Shown one piece after another: positions 32,384-41,183 of a stretch of DNA of 43,387 nucleotides (the first letter of the stretch is position 1; every line of letters begins with the position of its first letter). Where the stretch lies: assembly GCA_947174945.1 (NCBI GenBank), contig CAMWKZ010000020.1, positions 1 to 43,387 on the forward strand, in the 5' to 3' direction. Under the pieces are notes generated by a model that saw only the letters and a list, made by a program, of their open reading frames with translations, had not been told where the DNA came from and searched no databases. The position numbers and the translations under genes are program-made. Source of the DNA: an uncultured Prevotellaceae bacterium (lineage in GTDB: Bacteria > Bacteroidota > Bacteroidia > Bacteroidales > Bacteroidaceae).

Positions 32384-33757
32384 TTATTTCTTGGCTGGTG
32401 CCTTCTTGGCAGCAGGCTTCTTTGCTGCGGTCTTTTTGGCGGGCTTCTCCTCTTGTGCTGGTTCGTACTTCGCAAGACGAGCCTTCAAACGGATAATCTC
32501 AGCATCCTTCATTTCGATTTCGTCACCTTGGTTACGGATGGTGGTGAGCAGGGCATTGAGCTCATCGTTCTCGATTTCGGGAGGATAGAGTGCGTTGACT
32601 CGGTTGATGAAATCGCCCAGAATGTTCATATAGTTGGTGAAGGCATCGAAGGGGTCGCTGTAGATACCACGGTCTTGGCCTACGTTAGAGGGCTTGGTGG
32701 TCATGAAGCGGAAGTTATTGGATGCCTGCAGATAGTCCCAGTCCTGATTGATGCGTGGGTCATCGGCGATGCGCAGGCGGTCGGCCACAGAATAGAGCTT
32801 ATTGAATGCCTCACGCTGCATAGCGTTACCCAGCCAGCAAGATACGTCGCGCTCCTCGTCAACCCATGAGAGGGTATCGGGTACGTTGAGGTTGCCGACG
32901 CTCTTCATCTTCATGCAGATTTCAGTTGGCGTTGAGAAAGTGATGCCTTTCTCCTTGGCACAGGCGGGCAGTGCTTTCAGGAACTCGAGAATGTTCGATG
33001 ACAGTGGCTGGGCAATGCCAAGAGCCGACAGCTCCATGAAGATATTGATAATCTGCTCCTCTTCGGGCAGGCGGGCAATGCGGTTGATATAGGCATCGGC
33101 AAACAGGGGATATCCCTCCCACTCGGTATTGCTGAAGCGCAGTGAGATATCGTCGGAGAGTTCCACATCGCGCAACAGTAGCTTCAGGTTGGGAGCAATG
33201 TTACAGTTGTAAACATAGTGGGGCGACTTCCATCCGAGTACGTGCTTGGCACCCTCGGTCAGCATTCCCTTAAAGCCCATAGCGGCAATTTGGGCACCAA
33301 TGTCATCGCTGTAGATGAGCGATGAGTTGCGGGCTACGGTAGGTTTCTTACCAAAGTATTCTTCAATCTTGGCGCATTGCTTCTTTACGTCGAGGGCAAA
33401 AGTTTCCTCGTTGGCCAGTGACGACAGACCATGAGAATAAGGCTCGGCAAGGAACTCGACGCAACCAGTTTGGTTGAGTTCCTGCAATTTGGTAAGCACT
33501 TGGGGAGCGTGCATCTCCAACTGCTCGATGCCCGTTCCTGACAGCGAGAAGGCCACCTTGAAATACTGGCCGTTGTCGCGAATCATGTCGCCAATAGCAT
33601 TTAGCGCAGGCATATAGCTGCGCTCTGCGATGTCACTAATGCTGCGCTCGTTTTCGTAGTCATCGTAGTAGTAATGGTCGGTGCCGATGTCGAAGAAACG
33701 GTAGCGCTTCAGATGGATAATCTGATGTATCTCGAAATATAAACAAATTGTTTTCAT
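32384..33757 (-). CDS. GH57 alpha-glucanase-like protein with Lys/Ala-rich tail
   Basis: A 457-aa (beta/alpha)7-type glycoside hydrolase of family 57 (alpha-amylase/4-alpha-glucanotransferase group), acting on glycogen or maltodextrin in the cytoplasm; no signal peptide. Landmarks are the N-terminal CLYFEIHQIIHLKRYRFFDI (cf. family HxHQP region), the conserved GCVEFLAEPYSHGLSSL (~105-121, Glu expected catalytic region), and FEKxTVARNSSLIYSDDIG. The ATG at 33757 is preferred to the TTG at 33766. The last ~22 residues are almost only Lys, Ala and Pro, like a histone-H1 tail, which is unusual for a hydrolase. It is the third gene of the alpha-glucan operon. Confidence 0.87.
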   Translation of the reverse strand: MKTICLYFEIHQIIHLKRYRFFDIGTDHYYYDDYENERSISDIAERSYMPALNAIGDMIRDNGQYFKVAFSLSGTGIEQLEMHAPQVLTKLQELNQTGCVEFLAEPYSHGLSSLANEETFALDVKKQCAKIEEYFGKKPTVARNSSLIYSDDIGAQIAAMGFKGMLTEGAKHVLGWKSPHYVYNCNIAPNLKLLLRDVELSDDISLRFSNTEWEGYPLFADAYINRIARLPEEEQIINIFMELSALGIAQPLSSNILEFLKALPACAKEKGITFSTPTEICMKMKSVGNLNVPDTLSWVDEERDVSCWLGNAMQREAFNKLYSVADRLRIADDPRINQDWDYLQASNNFRFMTTKPSNVGQDRGIYSDPFDAFTNYMNILGDFINRVNALYPPEIENDELNALLTTIRNQGDEIEMKDAEIIRLKARLAKYEPAQEEKPAKKTAAKKPAAKKAPAKK

Positions 33758-33792
33758 AACTTTCAATTTTCAATTATCAATTTTTCAATGAA

Positions 33793-35064
33793 TTACTGTT
33801 CCCAGCCTAATGTGCGTTTGTAGAGAGTGGCTATCCATGCGCCGACCTTCTCCCATGTTATCTGGTCGACCTCGCGTTTGCCCTCCTCCTTGAGGAACTG
33901 GAACAACGAGTCGTTGGCGCAGATGGAGTAGATGGCATCGGACAGGGCATGAATGTCCCAGTAGTCAACCTTGATGCAGTTGTTCAGAATCTCGGCACAG
34001 CCCGACTGCTTTGAGATAATCGAAGGTGTGCCACACTGCATAGCCTCCAAGGGTGAGATGCCAAAAGGTTCAGATACCGAAGGCATGACGTAGACATCAG
34101 AGCCTTTCAGACACTCGTACACCTGCTTGCCGCGCATGAAGCCCGGGAAGTGGAAACGGTCGGCAATGCCTCGCTCAGCAGCCAGTTGAATCATGGCATT
34201 CATCATATCGCCAGAACCGGCCATACAGAAACGCACATTACGAGTGCGGCGAATAACCATGTTGGCAGCCTCGACGAAATACTCGGGGCCTTTCTGCATG
34301 GTGATACGTCCGAGGAAGGTTACCACCTTTTCCTTGCCCGTATGGTCTGGACGTGGGATGTCCTGATACTCCTGTGGTAGTGGATAGACGGCATTGTGGA
34401 CGGTAAAGCACTTGCGCGGGTCTTGATGATACTGGTTGATAACTGTCTGGCGTGTCAGCTCTGATACGCACATGATACAGTCGGCATTATCCATACCGTT
34501 CTTCTCAATCGAATAGACCGTGGGATTTACCTTACCGCGCGAACGGTCGAAGTCGGTGGCATGAACGTGAATGCACAGGGGCTTGCCGCTTACCTGTTTG
34601 GCATGAATGCCAGCAGGATAAGTCAACCAGTCGTGGGCATGGATGATGTCGTAGTCGAAGGTGCGAGCCACTACGCCAGCGATAATCGAATAGTTATTGA
34701 TTTCCTCATGCAGGTTACTTGGATAACCACCGGCAAACTCCATTGCACCCAAATCGTTAACGTGCATATAGTTGAAATCAGCATACAAGTGGTCGCGCAA
34801 TCGGAAATAGAGGTCGGGGTCCATGATGTTGCCCACTCGTTCGCGAACATAGTCAGCTGATACGTTGCGCCATGCAATAGGCACAGCGTTCATGGCAACG
34901 ATGTTGCAGGCCGAGCGGTCTTCGTCGCCAAAGGGCTTGGGCAGGCAAAGCGTGATGTCCATATCGCCCTGGGCGTGCAGGCCCTGTGAGATACCATAGT
35001 TAGCGGTGGCCAATCCACCGAATATATGAGGAGGATACTCCCATCCAAACATTAAAACTTTCAT
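33793..35064 (-). CDS. GT4/GT5-type glycosyltransferase (glycogen-synthase-like)
   Basis: A 423-aa GT-B enzyme expected to extend alpha-glucan from a nucleotide sugar. The N-terminal glycine loop KVLMFGWEYPPHIFGGLATA is the starch/glycogen-synthase signature, and the C-terminal site carries PSVSEPFGISPLEAMQCGTP (E-x7-E motif with flanking SEPFG). HAHDWLTYPAGI lies between. The family in Bacteroidales is usually annotated glycogen synthase or GT4. It lies 17 bp after the debranching enzyme gene and 35 bp before GH57, with intergenic AATTGATAATTG-type AT-rich spacer at 33758-33792. Confidence 0.88.
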   Translation of the reverse strand: MKVLMFGWEYPPHIFGGLATANYGISQGLHAQGDMDITLCLPKPFGDEDRSACNIVAMNAVPIAWRNVSADYVRERVGNIMDPDLYFRLRDHLYADFNYMHVNDLGAMEFAGGYPSNLHEEINNYSIIAGVVARTFDYDIIHAHDWLTYPAGIHAKQVSGKPLCIHVHATDFDRSRGKVNPTVYSIEKNGMDNADCIMCVSELTRQTVINQYHQDPRKCFTVHNAVYPLPQEYQDIPRPDHTGKEKVVTFLGRITMQKGPEYFVEAANMVIRRTRNVRFCMAGSGDMMNAMIQLAAERGIADRFHFPGFMRGKQVYECLKGSDVYVMPSVSEPFGISPLEAMQCGTPSIISKQSGCAEILNNCIKVDYWDIHALSDAIYSICANDSLFQFLKEEGKREVDQITWEKVGAWIATLYKRTLGWEQ

Positions 35065-35081
35065 AGCGTTTCCTCCTTCAT

Positions 35082-37031
35082 TTATTTTTGATACGTATAT
35101 TTCTCCATGAGTTTCAGCGTGCGCAGAATCTCAGCCACGTTCATGGCAAAGGCCATTGCGCCACGACCGTGGAATGGCGGGTTGCCGTCGAACAGTTCAC
35201 TGATAGTGCCCAGAGCGTGATACATCATTTCGTCTTCATAGCCCACTAATTGACGCTCGATGAACGACAGGCGGGTGCGCTTATAGAGCTTCAGGCAAGC
35301 CTCCATGTAGAAACCGCCCAGCCAAGGCCATGCGGTGCCTTGATGATAAGCATAGTCGCGCTGTGCCTGTGGGCCAACATACATGGGGTTATAGCCACCA
35401 CTCTTTGGTGACAGCGAGCGCAGTCCTTTTGGCGTGAGTAACTCACGTGTGCAAATGTCAAGCACGCTCTTCTTTTGGTCTTGCGACAGAGGAGAGTAGT
35501 CGAATGCTACAGGGAATATCATGTTGGGACGTACACTCCAGTCCATCATAGGTCCGTCCACATAGTCGAGCAGATAGCCGTACTCGTTGAGGAACGTGTT
35601 AATGAATGACTGCTTGCACAGTTCGGCACGCTTCTCCAGTTTTTCGGCCACTTGGCTGTCGCCAAACTCAGCTTCAAGCGAGGCGCAGAATTTCAGGGCG
35701 TTGTACCACAGGGCGTTAAACTCGACAATGTAGCCTGAGCGCGGAACCACAGGGCGACCGTTGGCCGTTGAGTTCATCCATGTAATAGCCTTGTCGCGCC
35801 CGTTGGCATAGAGCAGTCCGTTGTCATCAAGCCGCATATTTGAGTTGCCACCCTCGACAATGTATTTCACAATGTCGCGCACCAGTTTTCCATACTTCTT
35901 ATAGCCCTGGTCACGGCCTACCTCCTTGGCGTATTGCTGGATTGCCCAGATAGCCCATAGTGGCACGTCGGGATGCTCAATCTCGTAGAGTTTAACGCTC
36001 AATGGCTTGTCTTCCATATACTCGCGCAATCCCTTCTCGGCGGTTTCCATCACCAGTTCGAAGTAGTCTTGCTCGCCAATGGCCAGTGTCAGGCCTGGCA
36101 GCGCGATAAACGTATCGCGGGCACGAGCCTTGAACCAAGGATAGCCAGCCAACAGGTAGCGGTCGTCGTTAGGCTGACGGTTATGGAACTGATGAGCGGC
36201 TGCTACCAAGCAGTGATAGAAGTGGTCGCGTGGCTGGCGCACGTCAATTTCTTTCTGGAAGAGTGTCTTCAGCGTATTGGTCTTGATGGCCGACGTAGAA
36301 GCCGAGAAGATAATGCTTTCCCCCTTCTTGATGCTCATTTCGAAATAGCCCGGTACGTAGAGGTCTTCGTTAGAGGCATAGCCGCGCTCCTGCTCCTTCG
36401 GATATTCCACACCTCGATACCAGTCGGGCTGGAACACAAACTCATTCTTCTTGTTGAACTGCATGTAAAGGTCAGGATAACCTGCATACATACACGTCTT
36501 GATACCGTTGTCTACCTCGTGGTATTCGCGTGAGGCCGTTGCATTTTCGTGCGTAAACTGACGCACGGAGCGGAAGGCTAAGAAGGGACGGAAACGCAAT
36601 GTGGTGGCTGAATGGGCATCTTCCAGCGTATAGCGGATAAGAATGCGGTCCTCATAGGCCTGAAAGATAGTCTCTTTCTTTAATAAAACGCCACCAACGC
36701 GGTAGAGCGTGGTGGGCACTACGTCACAAGAAAATTCACGGATGTACTTGTGACCTTTGGGGCTGTAGTTATTGCCTTGGTACTTGTGGAGTCCGAGGTT
36801 GAATTCGGCGCCGTGCTGAATAACCGTACAATCGAGTGACGAGAGCAGGACATGGTTCTCGTCATCAAGCTCGGGTACGGGAACAACGAGCAAACCGTGG
36901 TACTTACGCGTGTTACAGTCTACGAGCGTAGAACTGCTGTAGGCACCAGAGCGGTTGGTCCGAAGCAATTCACGACGGAGCGACTCCTCCAAGTTGGTCA
37001 TGACAGCTTTTTCTAATCGTAAATAACTCAT
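35082..37031 (-). CDS. Glycogen debranching enzyme (amylo-alpha-1,6-glucosidase domain)
   Basis: A 649-aa cytoplasmic enzyme hydrolysing the alpha-1,6 branch in glycogen. The N-terminal domain begins with RRELLRTNRSGAYSSSTLV and NTRKYHGLLVVP, typical GDE_N, and the catalytic (alpha/alpha)6 GH133-like GDE_C domain (~280-640) holds AGYPWFKARARDTFIALPGL, LFDYVDGPMMDWSVRPNMIF-like and AYHQGTAWPWLGG with expected acid residues. First gene of the operon, driven by a near-perfect promoter at 37081-37111, divergent from the Crp/Fnr gene. Together with the GT and GH57 genes it forms a compact glycogen turnover set. Confidence 0.92.
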   Translation of the reverse strand: MSYLRLEKAVMTNLEESLRRELLRTNRSGAYSSSTLVDCNTRKYHGLLVVPVPELDDENHVLLSSLDCTVIQHGAEFNLGLHKYQGNNYSPKGHKYIREFSCDVVPTTLYRVGGVLLKKETIFQAYEDRILIRYTLEDAHSATTLRFRPFLAFRSVRQFTHENATASREYHEVDNGIKTCMYAGYPDLYMQFNKKNEFVFQPDWYRGVEYPKEQERGYASNEDLYVPGYFEMSIKKGESIIFSASTSAIKTNTLKTLFQKEIDVRQPRDHFYHCLVAAAHQFHNRQPNDDRYLLAGYPWFKARARDTFIALPGLTLAIGEQDYFELVMETAEKGLREYMEDKPLSVKLYEIEHPDVPLWAIWAIQQYAKEVGRDQGYKKYGKLVRDIVKYIVEGGNSNMRLDDNGLLYANGRDKAITWMNSTANGRPVVPRSGYIVEFNALWYNALKFCASLEAEFGDSQVAEKLEKRAELCKQSFINTFLNEYGYLLDYVDGPMMDWSVRPNMIFPVAFDYSPLSQDQKKSVLDICTRELLTPKGLRSLSPKSGGYNPMYVGPQAQRDYAYHQGTAWPWLGGFYMEACLKLYKRTRLSFIERQLVGYEDEMMYHALGTISELFDGNPPFHGRGAMAFAMNVAEILRTLKLMEKYTYQK

Positions 37032-37080
37032 AGTTCCTATTTTAAGGTATTCATTTTTGTTTTAGATTTGTAATTTCCTT

Positions 37081-37111
37081 CAAAAGTACGCAATTTCGCC
37101 TTGATAGCAAA
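37081..37111 (-). promoter_or_regulatory. Promoter of the glycogen operon
   Basis: On the minus strand TTTG (37111-37108), 19 nt, TACTTTTG (37088-37081). The leader would be ~45 nt. The remaining intergenic 37112-37200 is AT-rich with no clear operator. Confidence 0.75.
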
Positions 37112-37204
37112 ATAAATTTGGATTTTTTTAATAAAAACGGGCGTTTTTTGTTTGTTGTGGAAGAACTTTTACGACAATATGACGGGAGCCTGAAGATTTT
37201 TTCG

Positions 37205-37212
37205 TACTTTTG
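37205..37212 (+). promoter_or_regulatory. -7 box of the Crp/Fnr gene
   Basis: TACTTTTG fits TAnnTTTG, 42 bp before the ATG at 37254; the -33 element is weak, which may suit activation or repression by a regulator. Confidence 0.6.
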
Positions 37213-37253
37213 TACCGCGATTCAATAAATAGTATAGGAATAGCAGGAAAAAG

Positions 37254-37955
37254 ATGGTGTCGGGAAAAAAGATGAGCATAGAGGCAATTCAAACTGTTGG
37301 CGAGTTATGGCTTCCGTTGACTGAGGAACAACGGCAATTGCTAACAGACAACGTGTCTATCCGTAAATATAAAAAAAGTGACATTATTTATCATGAAGGA
37401 CAGCACCCCGAATACTTGTTTTGTCTATTGAAAGGAAAGGTGAAGGTCTATAAGCAGGGCGTGGGCGGACGGTCGCAGATTGTGCGCATGGTCAGGCTCA
37501 AGGGATTCTTTGGTTATCGGGCTGGGTTGGTGGGAACTAACTATATTACCGAATCAGCTGCCTTTGAGGACACGACGCTGGCCCTGATACCGCTGCCAAT
37601 CGTCAAGCGCCTTATTCGTGAGAATCAGGATATCGCCGTCTTTTTTATTAAGCATCTGGCTGAGTTGCTGGGTCATGCCGATGAACATACCGTCAGCCTG
37701 ACGCAAAAGCATCTGCGTGGCAGATTGGCAGAGGCAATTCTCCGACTAAAAGATAGTTTTGGCACAGAGGATAACGACAAGACGCTATCCATTATGCCCA
37801 GCCGAGAAGACTTGGCTAACCTGTCGAATATGACCACGAGTAATGCAATTCGTACCCTGTCGAGTTTCGTTAGCGAAGGGCTGGTGGCTACCGATGGTCG
37901 CCGTCTGACATTGCTGGACGAAACCCAATTGAGGGCAATATCCAAGAATGGTTAG
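37254..37955 (+). CDS. Crp/Fnr-family transcriptional regulator
   Basis: A 233-aa one-component regulator. The N-terminal cyclic-nucleotide-binding-type beta-roll (~25-140) includes DIIYHEGQHPEYLFCLLKGK and QIVRMVRLKGFFGYRAGL, but lacks the four-Cys set of Fnr, so it is not an iron-sulphur oxygen sensor; ligand unknown. The C-terminal winged helix (~150-225) shows the HTH MPSREDLANLSNMTTSNAIR. The start at 37254 has an AGGAAAAAG site; M7 (37272) is a possible alternative. Divergent from the glycogen operon, it is a candidate regulator of it. Its stop overlaps the DagK-like gene on the other strand by 4 bp. Confidence 0.88.
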   Translation: MVSGKKMSIEAIQTVGELWLPLTEEQRQLLTDNVSIRKYKKSDIIYHEGQHPEYLFCLLKGKVKVYKQGVGGRSQIVRMVRLKGFFGYRAGLVGTNYITESAAFEDTTLALIPLPIVKRLIRENQDIAVFFIKHLAELLGHADEHTVSLTQKHLRGRLAEAILRLKDSFGTEDNDKTLSIMPSREDLANLSNMTTSNAIRTLSSFVSEGLVATDGRRLTLLDETQLRAISKNG

Positions 37956-38878
37956 TCGGGTATTAGGAAATTAATGACTTCTTGTTCCACACTAATGCGA
38001 TAGGAGCCAACTGGAGTTCCTATTAGGCGACCGTCGACACCAACTAAGGCGTGGTTGGCTTCCTTGACAATTATCTCACGGGTACGGTAAGGATGCACGC
38101 TGCGGTGGTTGAGGAAACGCCCAGTCAGCAATAGCCAGAAGCCAGCGAATAGCTGGAGTAATTCGGGATGATAGACCACTGATACGTCAAGCATTCCGTT
38201 GTAAGGTACGGCACTGGGAGTTTGCCCATAGCCTCGACCACTGCCAATACACATGGTCATGACTTTGCGGTTAATGGTGTCGCTATTGATGCAAACGTGC
38301 ATCTTATAGTCCATTCGGTGGAAAATCATGAGGAAGAAAGAGACAATGAACGAAAGGGTGCGTGAGCCCAGCAGTGAATGGGTCTGACGGCGAAGGTTCA
38401 TGATGTCGGCTATGAGCCCAATATTGACGCAGTTGAGGAAATAGCGGTGGCACGCCTCGCCTTGCTTGTTGGTATAGCGGATGCAGCCAAGGTCGACCGT
38501 GCGCACCCGATGTTTGATGAGCCAGTCTACAGTCTGTTCAATATTGCTCTCCTTGAAGTTCCAGTAGCGAGCATAATCGTTAAGCATACCATGCGGAATA
38601 ACCCCTAAGGCAATCTGGTCGCGCACCTGCTTTTCCTGCTGCATAAGGCAGTTGACAGCATCATTCAGGGCTGAGTCGCCTCCCACAATGATGATTGTCT
38701 GATAGCCGTTATGAATAAGCATATTGACTAACCGCTCCACGCTGTCTGCCGACTCGCTCTGCACAAAGTCATACTCCACGCCTCGTTCGTCCAGCACGCG
38801 CTGTAGTCGTTCGCGGTGTTTGCTGCTATGTCCCTTCGGGCAATACAGAATGCCCCATCTTGATTTACAGTGTGACAA
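37952..38878 (-). CDS. Diacylglycerol kinase-family lipid kinase
   Basis: A 308-aa protein of the DagK/YegS/LCB5 family, which phosphorylates lipid alcohols or sphingoid bases. The nucleotide motif is IIIVGGDSALNDAVN: the usual GGDGT reads GGDSA, a non-canonical Gly-to-Ser change. Further family segments are LGVIPHGMLNDYARYWN (replacing the usual GTxNDFA), VDLGCIRY and FLNCVNIGLIADI, then MCIGSGRGYGQTPSAVPYNGMLDV (cf. GGGxxxxPxAxxxDGxLDv). Activity is likely but substrate unknown. The predicted start is TTG; no good ATG lies upstream. It is 21 bp after miaA and probably co-transcribed. Confidence 0.82.
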   Translation of the reverse strand: MSHCKSRWGILYCPKGHSSKHRERLQRVLDERGVEYDFVQSESADSVERLVNMLIHNGYQTIIIVGGDSALNDAVNCLMQQEKQVRDQIALGVIPHGMLNDYARYWNFKESNIEQTVDWLIKHRVRTVDLGCIRYTNKQGEACHRYFLNCVNIGLIADIMNLRRQTHSLLGSRTLSFIVSFFLMIFHRMDYKMHVCINSDTINRKVMTMCIGSGRGYGQTPSAVPYNGMLDVSVVYHPELLQLFAGFWLLLTGRFLNHRSVHPYRTREIIVKEANHALVGVDGRLIGTPVGSYRISVEQEVINFLIPD

Positions 38879-38899
38879 CTTACAATTCTATTTATAGCG

Positions 38900-39820
38900 T
38901 TAATATCCTAATTGGCAAAGCCTTATTATTTCGTCAACTCTCTCCTCCATTGGCTGCAAGGCATCAAGCCAGTGGATGGTGAAACCTCGGCGCTCCATAC
39001 CCCTAAACCACGTCATCTGCCGCTTGGCAAACTGGTGGATGGCGATTTCCAGCCGTTGGAACATCTCATCGTAGGTTGTCTTCCCCAGTAGGTGCTCCGT
39101 TACGAATTTATATTCCAGTCCGTAGTAGATGAGGTCTTCAGCTGGTATGCCCTCGTTGAGTAGACCTTTCACTTCGTCTATCATTCCTTCTTCCAAACGG
39201 GCTTTCAAGCGGCGGGTGATTTTCTCACGACGTGCCTCTCGGTCAATATTAACACCAATAATCAGTGAATCAATGGGCGGTAATTCTCGTTGAGGCACGG
39301 GGGTACGCAGGTTGTATTCCTCTATCTCAATGGCACGGATGGCACGCTGTGCAGAGTCAACGTCTGTCTTGTTGTGCATTACTGAGCCGCTTTGAGACTT
39401 TAACTCACGCAGCATCTCTGTCAATTCTGCCAGCGATTTGCCTTCCAGCCGTTGGCGCAGTTCGGGATTCTGGGGCACAGGCGATAGCTGATAGCCTTTC
39501 AACACAGCCTCGATATACAGGCCCGTTCCGCCACAGAGTATTGGGGTACCTCCGTTGTCTACTATCTTGTTATAAACTTCGAAGAAGTCTTGCTGATACT
39601 GAAACAGGTTATACTTTGTGCCAGGCTCTACGATGTTAATGAGGTGGTAGGGCACTTCTTCATACTCTGCCAAATCCTTACCTGTTCCAATGTCCATACG
39701 ACGATACACTTGCCGTGAGTCGGCAGAGATAATCTCCCCACCTAACTTACGCGCCACTGCCACCGCCAGCGAAGTCTTCCCACTGGCCGTTGGCCCTAAT
39801 ATCGTGAGCATCCGTTTCAT
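38900..39820 (-). CDS. miaA: tRNA dimethylallyltransferase
   Basis: Adds the dimethylallyl group to A37 of tRNAs reading UNN codons. The P-loop is TILGPTASGKTSLAVAVARK, followed by ISADSRQVYRRMDIGTGK, with HLINIVEPGTKYNLFQYQQDF, PILCGGTGLYIEAVLKGYQL and the C-terminal YEYKFVTEHL...QFAKRQMTWFRG tRNA-binding part. The true start is the ATG at 39820 (306 aa): a longer in-frame reading to 40000 runs through the promoter and into the gapA coding sequence on the same strand in another frame, so it is not real. The TATATTTG promoter box is 10 bp upstream, making the transcript nearly leaderless. Confidence 0.93.
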   Translation of the reverse strand: MKRMLTILGPTASGKTSLAVAVARKLGGEIISADSRQVYRRMDIGTGKDLAEYEEVPYHLINIVEPGTKYNLFQYQQDFFEVYNKIVDNGGTPILCGGTGLYIEAVLKGYQLSPVPQNPELRQRLEGKSLAELTEMLRELKSQSGSVMHNKTDVDSAQRAIRAIEIEEYNLRTPVPQRELPPIDSLIIGVNIDREARREKITRRLKARLEEGMIDEVKGLLNEGIPAEDLIYYGLEYKFVTEHLLGKTTYDEMFQRLEIAIHQFAKRQMTWFRGMERRGFTIHWLDALQPMEERVDEIIRLCQLGY

Positions 39821-39829
39821 TTCTGCCTG

Positions 39830-39837
39830 CAAATATA
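39830..39837 (-). promoter_or_regulatory. Near-leaderless -7 box of miaA
   Basis: TATATTTG on the minus strand ends 10 bp before the ATG; transcription would begin within a few bases of the start codon. Confidence 0.6.
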
Positions 39838-39840
39838 CAT

Positions 39841-39870
39841 AAAAAAAGCCACTCAGCAATGCTAAGTGGC
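39841..39870 (-). terminator. Terminator of gapA
   Basis: On the minus strand GCCACT (39870-39865) pairs with AGTGGC (39853-39848), with an inner AGC/GCT, followed by seven T (39847-39841). It separates gapA from miaA. The plus strand also ends in CTTTTATTTTT. Confidence 0.88.
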
Positions 39871-39896
39871 CTTTTATTTTTACCTCTATATGGATA

Positions 39897-40922
39897 TTAG
39901 AGCTCGGCGAGGTACTTGATAGTACGAACCATCTGAGATGTGTAAGAGTTCTCGTTGTCGTACCAGCTAACAACCTGTACCTGGTAAGTGTCGTCGTCAA
40001 TCTTGCTAACCATCGTCTGAGTAGCGTCGAACAGCGAACCGAACTTCATGCCAATGATGTCTGAGCTAACAATCTGGTCCTCGGTGTAACCGAAGCTCTC
40101 AGTGCAAGCAGCCTTCATGGCCTCGTTGATGCCTTCCTTCGTAACGTCCTTGCCCTTGACAACAGCAACCAAAATGGTGGTTGAACCAGTGGGAGTCGGA
40201 ACGCGCTGTGCAGAACCAATCAGCTTACCGTTCAGCTCGGGGATAACCAGACCGATGGCCTTGGCAGCACCAGTTGAGTTAGGAACGATGTTCTGAGCAC
40301 CAGCACGGCTACGACGCAGGTCACCCTTGCGCTGAGGACCGTCCAGAATCATCTGGTCGCCCGTGTAAGCGTGAATGGTTGACATGATACCGCTAACGAT
40401 AGGAGCGTAAGCGTTCAGGGCAGCAGCCATAGGAGCCAGACAGTTAGTTGTACAAGAAGCTGCAGAGATAACAGTGTCGGCAGGAGTCAGTGTCTTGTGG
40501 TTTACGTTGTAAACGATGGTGGGCAGGTCGTTGCCGGCAGGAGCTGAGATAACAACCTTCTTGGCACCAGCCTGAATGTGGGCAGAAGCCTTCTCCTTAG
40601 AGGTGTAGAAACCAGTGCACTCCAGAACAACGTCTACGTTCAGCTCACCCCAGGGCAGCTCAGCTGCGTTGGGCTTTGCATAGATGGTAATCTCCTTACC
40701 GTCAACGATGATAGAGTTGTCGGTAGCCTCTACAGTGTGCTTGCCCTCACCGAACTTGCCAGCGAAACCACCCTGAGCGGTGTCGTACTTCAGCAGGTGA
40801 GCAAGCATCTTGGGGCTTGTCAAGTCGTTGATTGCTACTACTTCATAACCTTCAGCCTCGAACATCTGACGGAAAGCGAGGCGACCGATACGGCCGAAAC
40901 CGTTAATTGCTACTTTTGTCAT
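39897..40922 (-). CDS. gapA: Glyceraldehyde-3-phosphate dehydrogenase, type I
   Basis: A 341-aa glycolytic enzyme converting glyceraldehyde 3-phosphate to 1,3-bisphosphoglycerate with NAD+. The N-terminus [19 protein letters not shown] is the NAD fold; the catalytic motif [17 protein letters not shown] holds Cys (~155) with His in [13 protein letters not shown]; the substrate loop reads [19 protein letters not shown]. End [13 protein letters not shown] is standard. Codon use (AACGGC, GGT, CGT) looks optimised for high expression. A palindrome (40983-40995) lies in the leader. Promoter box at 41023-41016. Confidence 0.96.
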   Translation of the reverse strand: MTKVAINGFGRIGRLAFRQMFEAEGYEVVAINDLTSPKMLAHLLKYDTAQGGFAGKFGEGKHTVEATDNSIIVDGKEITIYAKPNAAELPWGELNVDVVLECTGFYTSKEKASAHIQAGAKKVVISAPAGNDLPTIVYNVNHKTLTPADTVISAASCTTNCLAPMAAALNAYAPIVSGIMSTIHAYTGDQMILDGPQRKGDLRRSRAGAQNIVPNSTGAAKAIGLVIPELNGKLIGSAQRVPTPTGSTTILVAVVKGKDVTKEGINEAMKAACTESFGYTEDQIVSSDIIGMKFGSLFDATQTMVSKIDDDTYQVQVVSWYDNENSYTSQMVRTIKYLAEL

Positions 40923-40982
40923 AACCTAATTAACTTTTTGTATAAAATTGAGTTGTTTGTTATCTTCCAAGTCACAAAATAA

Positions 40983-40995
40983 TGTCGTAACGACA
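40983..40995. promoter_or_regulatory. Candidate operator palindrome in the gapA leader
   Basis: A perfect 13-bp inverted repeat TGTCGT-A-ACGACA lies between the gapA -7 box and its ATG, about 20 bp downstream of the expected transcript start. It would be a natural binding site for a dimeric repressor; no known Bacteroidota consensus is matched. Confidence 0.4.
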
Positions 40996-41015
40996 CTTTT
41001 TCGTCTTTTCGTGTG

Positions 41016-41023
41016 CAAAGTTA
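41016..41023 (-). promoter_or_regulatory. -7 box of gapA
   Basis: TAACTTTG on the minus strand (CAAAGTTA on plus), about 94 bp before the gapA ATG. The rest of the gap to 41183 holds the mscL side, AT-rich with the TGCAAAACGCAGTTTGCAAA imperfect palindrome near 41126-41145. Confidence 0.6.
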
Positions 41024-41183
41024 CAAAAAAATATCTAATTTTGCATCTCAAATCAATCTTAATAAAATTAAAATTGAGCATTGAGGATTGAAAATTGCCC
41101 CAAGTCAAGGACGGAGGGGCGATATTGCAAAACGCAGTTTGCAAATTAAACATTCAATATTAACGTCTTAAGTTTTAAAGATT

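Noticed and set aside
39821..40000. A 60-codon N-terminal extension of MiaA
   Set aside because: It crosses the miaA promoter, the gapA terminator and the end of gapA; MiaA families begin at the MKRM...GPTASGKT start.
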